From the NCBI GenBank assembly GCA_037441765.1, contig JBBIRM010000089.1, positions 1 to 11,257 of the forward strand: a stretch of DNA of 11,257 nt. The letters are read 5' to 3'. The notes under the pieces were generated by a model. It had not been told where the DNA came from and did no database searches. It was given only the letters and a program-made list of their open reading frames with translations. The stretch's first letter is position 1, and every line of letters begins with the position of its first letter. This document shows positions 1 through 6,346 of the stretch, piece after piece. The DNA is from JBBIRM01 sp037441765. GTDB taxonomy: Bacteria; Desulfobacterota; BSN033; UBA1163. Made by a program: the position numbers and the translations under genes.

Positions 1-69
1 ATCCGATGCATTTTTATACACCCATTTCAATTACCACAAAAATCCGTCATGAGCCCAATTTTACAATGA

Positions 70-98
70 TTGAGATTCTTCTTGGGATATGATATGAA
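70..98 (+). promoter_or_regulatory. Possible sigma-70-type promoter for the yjbQ operon
   Basis: TTGAGA at 70-75 is separated by 17 bases from TATGAA at 93-98, which puts a start site near 105, about 28 bases before the preferred yjbQ start. The -35 box matches 5 of 6 consensus bases and the -10 box 4 of 6. Nothing else in the first 130 bases looks like a gene or a terminator. This is a pattern match only. Confidence 0.28.
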
Positions 99-120
99 AT
101 TAGATGTTTCAAATATAATT

Positions 121-126
121 AAGGAG
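121..126 (+). promoter_or_regulatory. Ribosome binding site that decides the yjbQ start
   Basis: A strong AAGGAG lies six bases before the ATG at 133. The longer reading frame opens at a TTG at 70 with no comparable site, and its extra 21 residues do not belong to the YjbQ family. This site therefore supports the internal ATG. Confidence 0.75.
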
Positions 127-132
127 TTAAGG

Positions 133-537
133 ATGGTTCAGATTTTCTCGATAAAAACCTCAAAGCAGGTAGAATTTGTGGATATCACCCATCGGGTTCA
201 AGAGGAGGTTAACAAAACTGGTATAAAAGATGGGATCTGTATCATCTTTGTTCCTCACACTACTGCCGGGCTAACGATTAATGAGAATGCTGATCCAAGT
301 GTGGTTCAAGATATAATAATGGAATTGAATAAGATCGTTCCCTTTCAGGATAAATACCTTCACAGAGAAGGAAACTCCCCAGCCCATATTAAGGCAAGTT
401 TGGTAGGATCTTCACTAAATATCATCATCGAATCAGGAAGACTCAGCCTTGGAACCTGGCAGGGGATCTTCTTATGCGAATTTGATGGACCGAGAAGTCG
501 GAAGATCCATGTGAAAGTCATATCGGATAGAGGATAA
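133..537 (+). CDS. yjbQ: YjbQ/UPF0047 family protein
   Basis: Small soluble protein of the YjbQ (UPF0047) family, 134 residues from the preferred ATG, which matches the usual length of about 130-140. The family signatures are all present in order: PHTTAG and NENADP in the first half, HREGNSPAH in the middle, then GTWQGIFLCEFDGPR near the C-terminus. The conserved histidines and acidic residues form a probable metal-binding pocket in the trimeric family fold. Some members can replace thiamine phosphate synthase in vivo, so many databases call it secondary thiamine-phosphate synthase; the physiological reaction remains poorly defined. A TTG 63 bases upstream would extend the frame, but AAGGAG immediately before the internal ATG argues for the shorter form. 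It is the first gene of a four-gene co-directional run with short gaps. Confidence 0.93.
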   Translation: MVQIFSIKTSKQVEFVDITHRVQEEVNKTGIKDGICIIFVPHTTAGLTINENADPSVVQDIIMELNKIVPFQDKYLHREGNSPAHIKASLVGSSLNIIIESGRLSLGTWQGIFLCEFDGPRSRKIHVKVISDRG

Positions 538-573
538 ACATCATCAATACGGGTTTGCCAAACGACATCTTCA

Positions 574-1344
574 ATGGATTTCCAAGATCTTATCGATAAA
601 GCATGCAAGATACTTGAAAAAGAACCGAGATTAATCCATCTTGCACCAGAAGGAAAGGTTGTATTTGTGGGGGATACCCATGGAGATCTGGATGCCTCTC
701 AGAAGGTAATCCATCGATATTTAAAAAGCCATTATCGAATCATTTTTTTAGGTGATTATGTGGACAGAGGGGAGGAGTCAGAAGCAAATATCAATTACCT
801 CCTCCAGATGAAGATTGAACACCCGGAGCAAATCATTCTCCTTGCAGGGAATCACGAGGGGTTTATGATTAAGGAACTTTACCCTGCAGACTTCTGGGAA
901 TCTCTTACCTTTGAGAGGAGGAGAAAGTATGGATTGATTTTTTCAAAACTTCCGCTTTGTGCTACATCAGAAAATGGTATTCTGGCCCTTCATGGTGGAT
1001 TACCTGAATTCGAAACAATTGAGGAAATAAACAGTATTGAGTTGGGGGATGAGCAGTGGGACAGGATCGTCTGGGGAGATTTCGTCGAAAGAGAAAGCGG
1101 ATTGATAGGAAATTTTTGGGGAAGACCTCAATTCGGCTCATCCTATTTTGAGCGAATGATGGAGAGATATCAAAAGAAAATTTTAATTCGTTCCCATCAG
1201 CCCAATGCCCCCTTGATGATGTTCAAAAAGAGGTGTATTACCATCTTCACCTCTTATGCCTATCTTCCCATTCGCACGACTGTGGTGGTCAACCTTGAGA
1301 AAGAGCTCAGGGATGCTGAGGATGTCGTGATAGAAAGAATATAG
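574..1344 (+). CDS. PPP-family serine/threonine protein phosphatase-like metallophosphoesterase
   Basis: A 256-residue calcineurin-like phosphoesterase of the PPP (PP1/PP2A-like) branch. It probably hydrolyses phosphoprotein or other phosphomonoester bonds using a two-metal centre. The ordered PPP motifs are visible: GDTHGD at residues 33-38, GDYVDRG at 60-66, GNHE at 92-95, LHGG at 139-142 and RSHQP at 206-210. A VWGDF stretch near 167-171 and FTSYAY near 225-230 occupy the places of the WSDP and APNY elements of PP1-type enzymes. It has no signal peptide or membrane segment, so it should be cytoplasmic. The ATG has no convincing Shine-Dalgarno sequence, so translation may depend on coupling with yjbQ 36 bases upstream. 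The physiological substrate cannot be read from the sequence; a nucleotide phosphatase such as an ApaH-like enzyme is an alternative, but the motif set looks closer to protein phosphatases. Confidence 0.9.
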   Translation: MDFQDLIDKACKILEKEPRLIHLAPEGKVVFVGDTHGDLDASQKVIHRYLKSHYRIIFLGDYVDRGEESEANINYLLQMKIEHPEQIILLAGNHEGFMIKELYPADFWESLTFERRRKYGLIFSKLPLCATSENGILALHGGLPEFETIEEINSIELGDEQWDRIVWGDFVERESGLIGNFWGRPQFGSSYFERMMERYQKKILIRSHQPNAPLMMFKKRCITIFTSYAYLPIRTTVVVNLEKELRDAEDVVIERI

Positions 1345-1374
1345 GACGATTGCATTCCAAAATGAGGACTCTTT

Positions 1375-2025
1375 ATGCCCAAAATCATCTCGTTTGATAT
1401 GGATGGGACTCTGATCGACCCTGAGTTCACGGATTGGGTCTGGAGCCATGGCATTCCCACCCTTTATGCAAAGAAGAATGGGATTGACTTCGAGGAGGCA
1501 AAGCAAATAGTGGAAGGAGAATATAGAAAAGTTGGGGAGGGGGCAATCGAGTGGTATGACATCAAATATTGGTTAAATCTTTTCGGACTCAATCCTGACT
1601 GGAAGGCCTTGATGGAGCAATACATCGATAAGATAAAAGTCTATTCAGATGTAAATCATGTTTTGGATCGCCTGAAAGAGAGGGGTTCATTAGTCCTTAC
1701 CTCCAATGCGGGGAGGGAGTTCATCGATATTGAACTCGAGGTTACAGGGCTTGGAAGATATTTTGACCGGATCTTTTCAGCGACCTCCGATTTTGGTCAG
1801 ATCAAGAAGACGATCCATTTTTATCAAACCATTTGTGAAATTCTTAAAGTAACCCCAGATGAGATAGTCCATGTAGGAGATCATTATGAGTTCGATTATT
1901 TAGTTCCTCGTTCTATCGGTATCCATGCCTTCTATCTGGACCGGTCAGGAAAGGAGAAAGGGGAGTTTATTCTTGGCGATTTAAGGGAATTAGAGAAAAA
2001 AATGGGGGCAGATATTGTTCTATGA
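1375..2025 (+). CDS. HAD-superfamily hydrolase
   Basis: A 216-residue haloacid dehalogenase-type phosphohydrolase. Motif I is FDMDGT at residues 7-12, giving D8 as nucleophile and D10 as acid/base. Motif II is TSN at 109-111, the motif III lysine is K144 or K145, and motif IV is VGDHYEFD at 167-174 with the metal-binding acids D169 and D174. A helical cap is inserted between motifs I and II (roughly residues 16-95), as in phosphoglycolate phosphatase-like subfamily I enzymes. GAGGA six bases before the ATG supports the start. It follows the phosphatase-like gene by 30 bases, so two phosphate-removing enzymes sit together. HAD substrates cannot be predicted from motifs alone; a small phosphorylated metabolite is the usual case. 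Confidence 0.89.
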   Translation: MPKIISFDMDGTLIDPEFTDWVWSHGIPTLYAKKNGIDFEEAKQIVEGEYRKVGEGAIEWYDIKYWLNLFGLNPDWKALMEQYIDKIKVYSDVNHVLDRLKERGSLVLTSNAGREFIDIELEVTGLGRYFDRIFSATSDFGQIKKTIHFYQTICEILKVTPDEIVHVGDHYEFDYLVPRSIGIHAFYLDRSGKEKGEFILGDLRELEKKMGADIVL

Positions 2026-2047
2026 AAAATTATTTCAGGAGTGAAAT

Positions 2048-3337
2048 TTGTTAATCTCAAAGGGGAAAAGTTTCATTGTCGGAGCCCCGATCAAGGAAAA
2101 TCCCTCATTTAAAATTCACTGGGGATGGGTCGTTTTAGGCTCCTGTTTTATTACTCTTTTTATCAATTACAGTATTCGTATCGGGGCTTACTCCGTCCTC
2201 CTTCCTGAGATGGTCAAGGATCTTCATCTTAATATGACTCAGGCAGGGATGATTAGGGCAGCCTATTTTTTGACCTATATCCTTTTTTCTCCTCTGATGG
2301 GTTGGTTGATGGACCGATTTGGTGGTAGGTTTGTGATCAGTTCTTTCTGCCTCTTTTTAGGGGCAGGAACCATTTTAATGGGTTTTTCCTCTAATCTTCT
2401 CACAGGCATCCTTTATCATGGGGTGGTTGGTATTGGGGCGGCAGCCATTTGGACACCTGTTGCTGCACTTATTCAAAAATGGTTTGGGGCAAAAAGAAGG
2501 GGGTTAGCATTAGGAATTCTTTCACCCAGTTATGCATTGGGTTTTGGATTAATGGGGATCGTCCTTCCTATTATCGTGAAGAATTATAATTGGAGATGGG
2601 GATGGTACATCTTAGGTATAGCAGGAATACTGTTGGTTGGGATGAATTTCTTATTTCTCAGGGATGATCCGGTAAAAGTGGGTCTTCTACCATGGGGTGA
2701 AACCTCCAGGGTAGATATGGTTTCCTCAACCAATGAAGAATCGGTTAAGAGCATTAAGATTCTCAGGAGGTCTCCCTTCTGGGTCATAAGCATCTCATAT
2801 TTTTTAATTTCTGTTGGAGTCTATATTGTTTCAGATTTCCTCGTCACCTACGGGGTGATGGAGTTAAGGCTCCCTTACCCGACAGCCTCGACCTTTATCT
2901 CCATTATGGCTTTGACCAGCATTATGGGAGGGTTTATTTTGATGACCGTTTCTGATTTTCTCGGGAGGATAAAGACATTAATCTTTACCCAACTGCTTTT
3001 AATGGGAAGTATCCTTTTGATCATCTTTGCTCGAGAAAATATTGGATGGTTGAGATTGGGCGTAGGATGCTTTGGATTTTTTTATGGCCCAATATTTCCG
3101 TTGTATGCAGCCTGCGCAAGGGATTATTTTGAGAAGGAGGTTGCAGGGACGGTGATTGGCCTCTTCACCATTTTTTATGGTGTGGGAGCCATGTTGGGAC
3201 CCATCTTAGGTGGATACCTTTCAGATATAACCCAAACCTTCAGATGGTCCTATGGGCTTGGGGCTTTTAGTGCATTGATCTCTACCATTGTCATTTCCGC
3301 CTTGATAAAACCCCTGCCCTTTGGGAAGAGGGATTGA
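2048..3337 (+). CDS. Major facilitator superfamily transporter
   Basis: Inner-membrane secondary transporter of 429 residues with about twelve hydrophobic segments, the standard MFS size. The loop between helices 2 and 3 carries the MFS signature GWLMDRFGGR at residues 85-94. A weaker counterpart, VSDFLGRIKT at 301-310, lies in the second half, as expected from the internal duplication. A charged central loop (about 205-245) separates the halves. The N-terminal IHWGWVVLGSCF is reminiscent of the oxalate/formate antiporter and monocarboxylate-type branch, which suggests an organic anion substrate, but this is tentative. The start is a TTG with AGGAG six bases upstream. It is last in the four-gene run, 22 bases after the HAD gene. 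No clear terminator is seen after it. Confidence 0.88.
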   Translation: MLISKGKSFIVGAPIKENPSFKIHWGWVVLGSCFITLFINYSIRIGAYSVLLPEMVKDLHLNMTQAGMIRAAYFLTYILFSPLMGWLMDRFGGRFVISSFCLFLGAGTILMGFSSNLLTGILYHGVVGIGAAAIWTPVAALIQKWFGAKRRGLALGILSPSYALGFGLMGIVLPIIVKNYNWRWGWYILGIAGILLVGMNFLFLRDDPVKVGLLPWGETSRVDMVSSTNEESVKSIKILRRSPFWVISISYFLISVGVYIVSDFLVTYGVMELRLPYPTASTFISIMALTSIMGGFILMTVSDFLGRIKTLIFTQLLLMGSILLIIFARENIGWLRLGVGCFGFFYGPIFPLYAACARDYFEKEVAGTVIGLFTIFYGVGAMLGPILGGYLSDITQTFRWSYGLGAFSALISTIVISALIKPLPFGKRD

Positions 3338-3363
3338 AAGGCTTCTTTTCTTTATGGTAGGAT
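3334..3363 (+). promoter_or_regulatory. Possible sigma-70-type promoter for the NtrC-type regulator
   Basis: TTGAAA at 3334-3339, overlapping the transporter stop codon, is followed after 18 bases by TAGGAT at 3358-3363. This would start transcription near 3370 and give a leader of about 70 bases. The matches are moderate, and read-through from the upstream genes is also possible because no terminator is evident in the gap. Confidence 0.25.
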
Positions 3364-3438
3364 GAATTGAGGAAATAGGTGAATCTAAGAAAACCCACTG
3401 AGTCTACTTTGTGGGATGGAGATATAGGAGGATAGAGA

Positions 3439-4839
3439 GTGGTGACGCCAAGAATATTGGTCGTTGACGATGAGGAGATCGTCTGCGAGAGTTGCAAGAG
3501 AATCCTCGAAGAAGAGGGCTACGAGGTCGAAACTGCCCTGAGCGGGGAAGAGGCCTTTAGCAAGATGAAGGAGAATCCATATGATATTGTTCTGACAGAC
3601 CTAAAGATGCCAGGAATTGATGGAATGGAGGTTTTAAAAACCATCCGGAGAGATTATCCCAGCACCATCGTCATAATGATCACAGGCTTTGCCACGGTTG
3701 AGACCGCTGTTGAATCAATGAAACTTGGGGCCTTCGACTATATTCCAAAACCATTTACGCCTGACGAGGTCTCAATCGTTGTGAAGAAGGCGATTGATCA
3801 GAAAACCCTTCTTCTTGAAAACATCTATTTAAGACAAGAATTGCGGGAAAAGTATGGTTTTCATAATATCGTTGGCAATAGTAAGAAGATGCAGGAGATC
3901 TACCGTATCATTGTAAAGGTTGCTCCCACGGATAGCACAGTTCTAATCTATGGCCAAAGTGGAACAGGAAAGGAACTAATCGCCAGGGCGATACATTTCA
4001 ATAGCCCGAGGAGGGATAAACCTTTTGTCCCTGTCGACTGCGCAGTATTGGCTGAAAACCTTTTAGAAAGTGAGCTATTCGGACATGTGAGAGGCTCTTT
4101 CACAGGGGCGGTTACCACCAAACCAGGGCTTTTTGAAGTGGCGGACGGCGGGACCGTATTTTTAGATGAGGTGGGGAATATCAGCCTTGGGATCCAGGCA
4201 AAACTCTTAAGAGTCCTCCAAGAAAAAGAGTTTACTCCGGTTGGCGGGACAAAGCCAAAGAAAGTGGATATTCGTCTCATCTCTGCTACCAATAAGGATT
4301 TAGAAAAGATGATTAAGGAAGGGACATTTCGGGAAGACCTTTATTATAGATTAAATTTTGTGCCAATTTACCTACCCCCTTTAAAAGAAAGGCAAGAGGA
4401 TATCCCGCTCTTGGCTGTTCATTTCCTCAAGAAGTTTGCCGAAGAGATGGGTAAGTCAATAAAAGGTTTTACTTCTGAGGCTATGGAGAAACTGATGAGA
4501 TATTCGTGGCCTGGTAATGTCAGAGAATTGGAGAATGTGATTGGTAGAACCGTGGTCATGATTGAGGAAGAGATGGTTCGCCCAGAACATCTGATTTTGC
4601 AAACACAGGATGAGAAAGTAGAGTCAAAAATTTCGATTCCAACCACAAGTGAGGAATTAAAGGAGATTAAGAAACATATAAGGGAAAAGGCAGTAGAAGA
4701 GGTGGAGAAGGCATTTGTTCTTAACGCCTTAGAGCGAAACAACTGGAATGTGACCCGGGCAGCAGAAGATGTGGGGATGCTAAGGCCAAATTTTCAAGCG
4801 CTTATGAGAAAGTATAATCTTCGAGTAAGAGAAGAATGA
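3439..4839 (+). CDS. NtrC-family sigma-54-dependent response regulator
   Basis: Two-component transcriptional activator of 466 residues with the full NtrC layout. The receiver domain (about 5-120) has D10 and D11, phosphoacceptor D54, T82 and K104. The AAA+ sigma-54 interaction domain (about 143-375) has Walker A GQSGTGKE at 172-179, the sigma-54 contact loop as GSFTGA at 219-224 (usually GAFTGA), Walker B FLDE at 241-244, sensor I ATN at 283-285 and WPGNVREL at 357-364. A Fis-type helix-turn-helix ends the protein (about 425-463). Once phosphorylated it should oligomerise on upstream sites and use ATP to open sigma-54 promoters. The GTG start has AGGAGG seven bases upstream; a second GTG codon follows directly. 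A sigma-54 promoter lies about 400 bases downstream in front of the cytochrome operon, its most likely target. No cognate kinase is adjacent. Confidence 0.96.
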   Translation: MVTPRILVVDDEEIVCESCKRILEEEGYEVETALSGEEAFSKMKENPYDIVLTDLKMPGIDGMEVLKTIRRDYPSTIVIMITGFATVETAVESMKLGAFDYIPKPFTPDEVSIVVKKAIDQKTLLLENIYLRQELREKYGFHNIVGNSKKMQEIYRIIVKVAPTDSTVLIYGQSGTGKELIARAIHFNSPRRDKPFVPVDCAVLAENLLESELFGHVRGSFTGAVTTKPGLFEVADGGTVFLDEVGNISLGIQAKLLRVLQEKEFTPVGGTKPKKVDIRLISATNKDLEKMIKEGTFREDLYYRLNFVPIYLPPLKERQEDIPLLAVHFLKKFAEEMGKSIKGFTSEAMEKLMRYSWPGNVRELENVIGRTVVMIEEEMVRPEHLILQTQDEKVESKISIPTTSEELKEIKKHIREKAVEEVEKAFVLNALERNNWNVTRAAEDVGMLRPNFQALMRKYNLRVREE

Positions 4840-4857
4840 GAAATTGAGGGTTGGTAA

Positions 4858-5064
4858 TTGTCAGATTTCTTTAAATGGTTAATCATAGGTTGGTCAATTG
4901 TTGTTGTTGGAATTTCAGCATTAGGATATATGTTGATTGTAAGGTATGGTGAGATAAAGAAGATTGAGACCGATGATGTAGGTTTATGTTTTATAATTGC
5001 TTTTTTTTGCTGGTTGATACCTATCATTGCCTTCTCTATATTAGCCCGCACTTTGGGATTTTGA
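4858..5064 (+). CDS. Small two-segment membrane protein
   Basis: Predicted 68-residue hydrophobic protein with two probable transmembrane helices (about residues 5-28 and 42-64) joined by a short charged loop (RYGEIKKIETDD). The start is TTG with GAGGG seven bases upstream, and the gene begins 18 bases after the regulator stop, so it is probably co-transcribed with it. The second helix contains CWLIPI, which loosely recalls the QLIPA motif of the two small membrane proteins downstream, so it could be a distant third member; that is an inference from a very short match. I recognise no family. Base composition is more AT-rich than in the regulator, and the non-ATG start lowers certainty. Confidence 0.55.
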   Translation: MSDFFKWLIIGWSIVVVGISALGYMLIVRYGEIKKIETDDVGLCFIIAFFCWLIPIIAFSILARTLGF

Positions 5065-5139
5065 TTTAATCCTTATTGTATAAAATTTTTATTTTCTTAA
5101 AAATCAATAAGTTAGATAAATTTTTTTAAGGAATTTATG

Positions 5140-5168
5140 AAAAGTGTATATTTTATATATACACTTTT
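5140..5168 (+). promoter_or_regulatory. Perfect 12-bp inverted repeat, candidate activator site or weak terminator
   Basis: Arms AAAAGTGTATAT (5140-5151) and ATATACACTTTT (5157-5168) are perfect reverse complements around a five-base centre. The centre is about 118 bases before the predicted sigma-54 transcription start, within the usual range for an enhancer site bound by an NtrC-type dimer. The T-rich stretch that follows (5165-5177) would also suit an intrinsic terminator for the regulator unit, although the stem has only two G-C pairs. Both roles are possible. Confidence 0.55.
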
Positions 5169-5178
5169 TATTTTTTTC

Positions 5179-5203
5179 AAGGGTTTATAATTAAAAAACC
5201 CTT
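5179..5203 (+). terminator. Inverted repeat with trailing T-rich tract, possible terminator or second activator site
   Basis: Arms AAGGGTTT (5179-5186) and AAACCCTT (5196-5203) flank a nine-base centre and are followed by TTAATTTT. It fits a modest intrinsic terminator for the regulator and small membrane protein genes. It could instead be a second protein-binding site about 80 bases upstream of the sigma-54 transcription start. The arms differ in sequence from the repeat at 5140-5168. Confidence 0.4.
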
Positions 5204-5244
5204 TAATTTTAAATACTTATATATTTTTAAAAATCATGTTAAAA

Positions 5245-5260
5245 TTGGCACAAATTATGC
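5245..5260 (+). promoter_or_regulatory. Sigma-54 (RpoN) -24/-12 promoter
   Basis: TTGGCAC at 5245-5251 and TATGC at 5256-5260 give GG at 5247-5248 and GC at 5259-5260, separated by exactly ten bases, the defining feature of sigma-54 promoters. The -24 element matches the YTGGCAC consensus fully; the -12 element departs from TTGC by one base. Transcription should start near 5271-5273, leaving a leader of about 27 bases before the first small membrane protein. An NtrC-type activator gene lies just upstream. Confidence 0.8.
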
Positions 5261-5264
5261 TAAA

Positions 5265-5282
5265 AATAGGATGAATCCTATT
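5265..5282 (+). promoter_or_regulatory. Palindrome spanning the predicted transcription start
   Basis: AATAGGAT (5265-5272) and ATCCTATT (5275-5282) form perfect 8-bp arms around a two-base centre. It sits directly over the start site expected from the sigma-54 promoter, so a bound protein there could block open complex formation. In RNA the tight centre would allow only a short hairpin. No regulator is identified for it. Confidence 0.4.
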
Positions 5283-5298
5283 AAAGGGGGGATAAACG

Positions 5299-5601
5299 AT
5301 GATAAAAAAATTAATTACATTAATTGGATTAACCATTTTATTGGTAAACTTTATACCAACACCTGTCTTAGCAAGGGGAATCAGTTTTAAAGATGCAGGA
5401 GTTGCCCTTTGGATATTCATCATAATTGGGTCGATCATAATTTTACTTCAATTGATTCCTGCGATTATTCTCTTCTTTACGTTTGTTGGGACCACTACAG
5501 GTTTAATCTCAAAACGAAAGAGGGTAACAGAGGAATTGCCGGCTGAAGAGAAAGAAAAGATTGAAATGTCAGGGTATGAGCCCGCACCTGTGAAAAGATG
5601 A
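5299..5601 (+). CDS. Small membrane protein with QLIPA motif, first paralogue
   Basis: A 100-residue protein, the first gene after the sigma-54 promoter. Residues 1-25 look like a signal peptide ending in PVLA, followed by a short extracytoplasmic stretch, a long hydrophobic segment (about 35-68) and a charged tail rich in K and E with a proline-containing end. The hydrophobic part carries QLIPAIIL followed by a G-T-T-rich turn. That segment aligns with the next gene product, including W at the start, G in the middle and QLIPA, so the two are tandem paralogues. The start has an AAAGGGGGG ribosome site eight bases upstream. I know no assigned family. Its position ahead of cytochrome genes suggests an accessory or assembly subunit of the membrane complex. 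Confidence 0.82.
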   Translation: MIKKLITLIGLTILLVNFIPTPVLARGISFKDAGVALWIFIIIGSIIILLQLIPAIILFFTFVGTTTGLISKRKRVTEELPAEEKEKIEMSGYEPAPVKR

Positions 5602-5622
5602 GAAATTATTGGAGAGGATAAA

Positions 5623-5877
5623 ATGAGTCAAAAGATGAAAAAGATTTTAGTGATTTTAAGTTTTACCCTGATCATATCCATAGCCTTTGCTTCCCTCGGG
5701 ATTGCCTATTTAGGAGGAGTGAGAGGATTAGGACTCTTAGGAGTCTGGTTCTTTATGACTTGCGGTATCGTGGTTGTTTTGGGCCAACTCATTCCAGCAG
5801 GAATTCTTTTAGCCTCTCTCCTTGGAGGGACAGTTTCTTCTTTAAGGGGAGGAGAGGTATCCGTCACTGCTACCTAA
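5623..5877 (+). CDS. Small membrane protein with QLIPA motif, second paralogue
   Basis: An 84-residue protein with two hydrophobic segments, about residues 7-30 (signal peptide or first helix) and 36-70. The second segment has VWFF, then G, then GQLIPAGIL, then a small-residue G-G-T turn, and aligns without gaps with the product of the preceding gene. It lacks that protein's long charged tail and ends in a short polar stretch. GGAG before the ATG supports the start, and the gap from the upstream gene is 21 bases, so the two are co-transcribed. The function is unknown. The conserved proline and glutamine inside a membrane helix suggest a structural or quinone/haem-proximal role, but this is only inference. 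Confidence 0.82.
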   Translation: MSQKMKKILVILSFTLIISIAFASLGIAYLGGVRGLGLLGVWFFMTCGIVVVLGQLIPAGILLASLLGGTVSSLRGGEVSVTAT

Positions 5878-5917
5878 AAGTAAGATAGGGGGATATTAGA
5901 GAAAAAGGAAGTGTGAC

Positions 5918-6346
5918 ATGAAATCTAAGACGATTCTGATTGCCCTTCAAGATGATCTATTGATTAGGTCACTCTCAACTTTCTTCCATGGGAATGGATA
6001 TAGAGTGGAGACAGGGAGGGTCGTGAGTGACTTGATACGGAAAGTCCGAAATGGTAAGATTCAAGTGATTCTTCTCGATGATGAAATCGAGGGAGTAAAG
6101 GCATGTGATTTAGTTCCACTTTTTAAAAAGATAAACGATAAGATTCAAATTATTGTAATCTCCTCAGAGCCCTCCATCGGGTTAGCCAAGCGCCTCAGAG
6201 GGGCAGGGATTTTTTATCAGGCAATGAAACCAGTTGATCTTGATGAGATTAAATCGGCTGTAGAGTGTGCATTTGAAAAGATAGAAAGGGAGAGTCTAAA
6301 AGTTGGTTTCTTTCCCTTCTTCCTTCCAGGGAGGGTTCCAGCATGA
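5918..6346 (+). CDS. Stand-alone response regulator receiver-domain protein
   Basis: A 142-residue protein that is essentially one receiver (CheY-like) domain. Acidic-pocket residues D12 and D13, the phosphoacceptor D54 (followed by D55), the switch serine at S82-S83 and the K104-P105 pair are all in the expected places, so it should accept a phosphoryl group. No DNA-binding or enzymatic output domain follows; the last 20 residues are hydrophobic and proline-containing (FFPFFLPG). It may act through protein contact, as a phosphate sink, or as a partner of the NtrC-type activator upstream. Its stop overlaps the cytochrome start as ATGA, implying translational coupling with the haem protein, an unusual pairing. 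No histidine kinase lies beside it. Confidence 0.86.
   Translation: MKSKTILIALQDDLLIRSLSTFFHGNGYRVETGRVVSDLIRKVRNGKIQVILLDDEIEGVKACDLVPLFKKINDKIQIIVISSEPSIGLAKRLRGAGIFYQAMKPVDLDEIKSAVECAFEKIERESLKVGFFPFFLPGRVPA

Noticed and set aside
114..119. TATAAT match before yjbQ
   Set aside because: Transcription from it would begin within the ribosome binding site at 121-126, leaving no room for translation initiation at 133, and no -35 element is present.
360..608. Minus-strand frame of 82 codons over the yjbQ and phosphatase junction
   Set aside because: It lies opposite a gene with clear family motifs and its product shows no recognisable domain or ribosome site; treated as a shadow.
1183..1506. 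Minus-strand frame of 107 codons
   Set aside because: It lies opposite the ends of the phosphatase and HAD genes, both with intact catalytic motifs, and has no recognisable content.
3394..3415. CCCAC and GTGGG inverted repeat between the transporter and the activator gene
   Set aside because: Only five-base arms with a 12-base centre and no T-run; too weak to call a terminator or operator.
3948..4292. Minus-strand frame of 114 codons inside the activator
   Set aside because: It runs opposite the AAA+ domain, whose Walker and sensor motifs fix the + strand frame.
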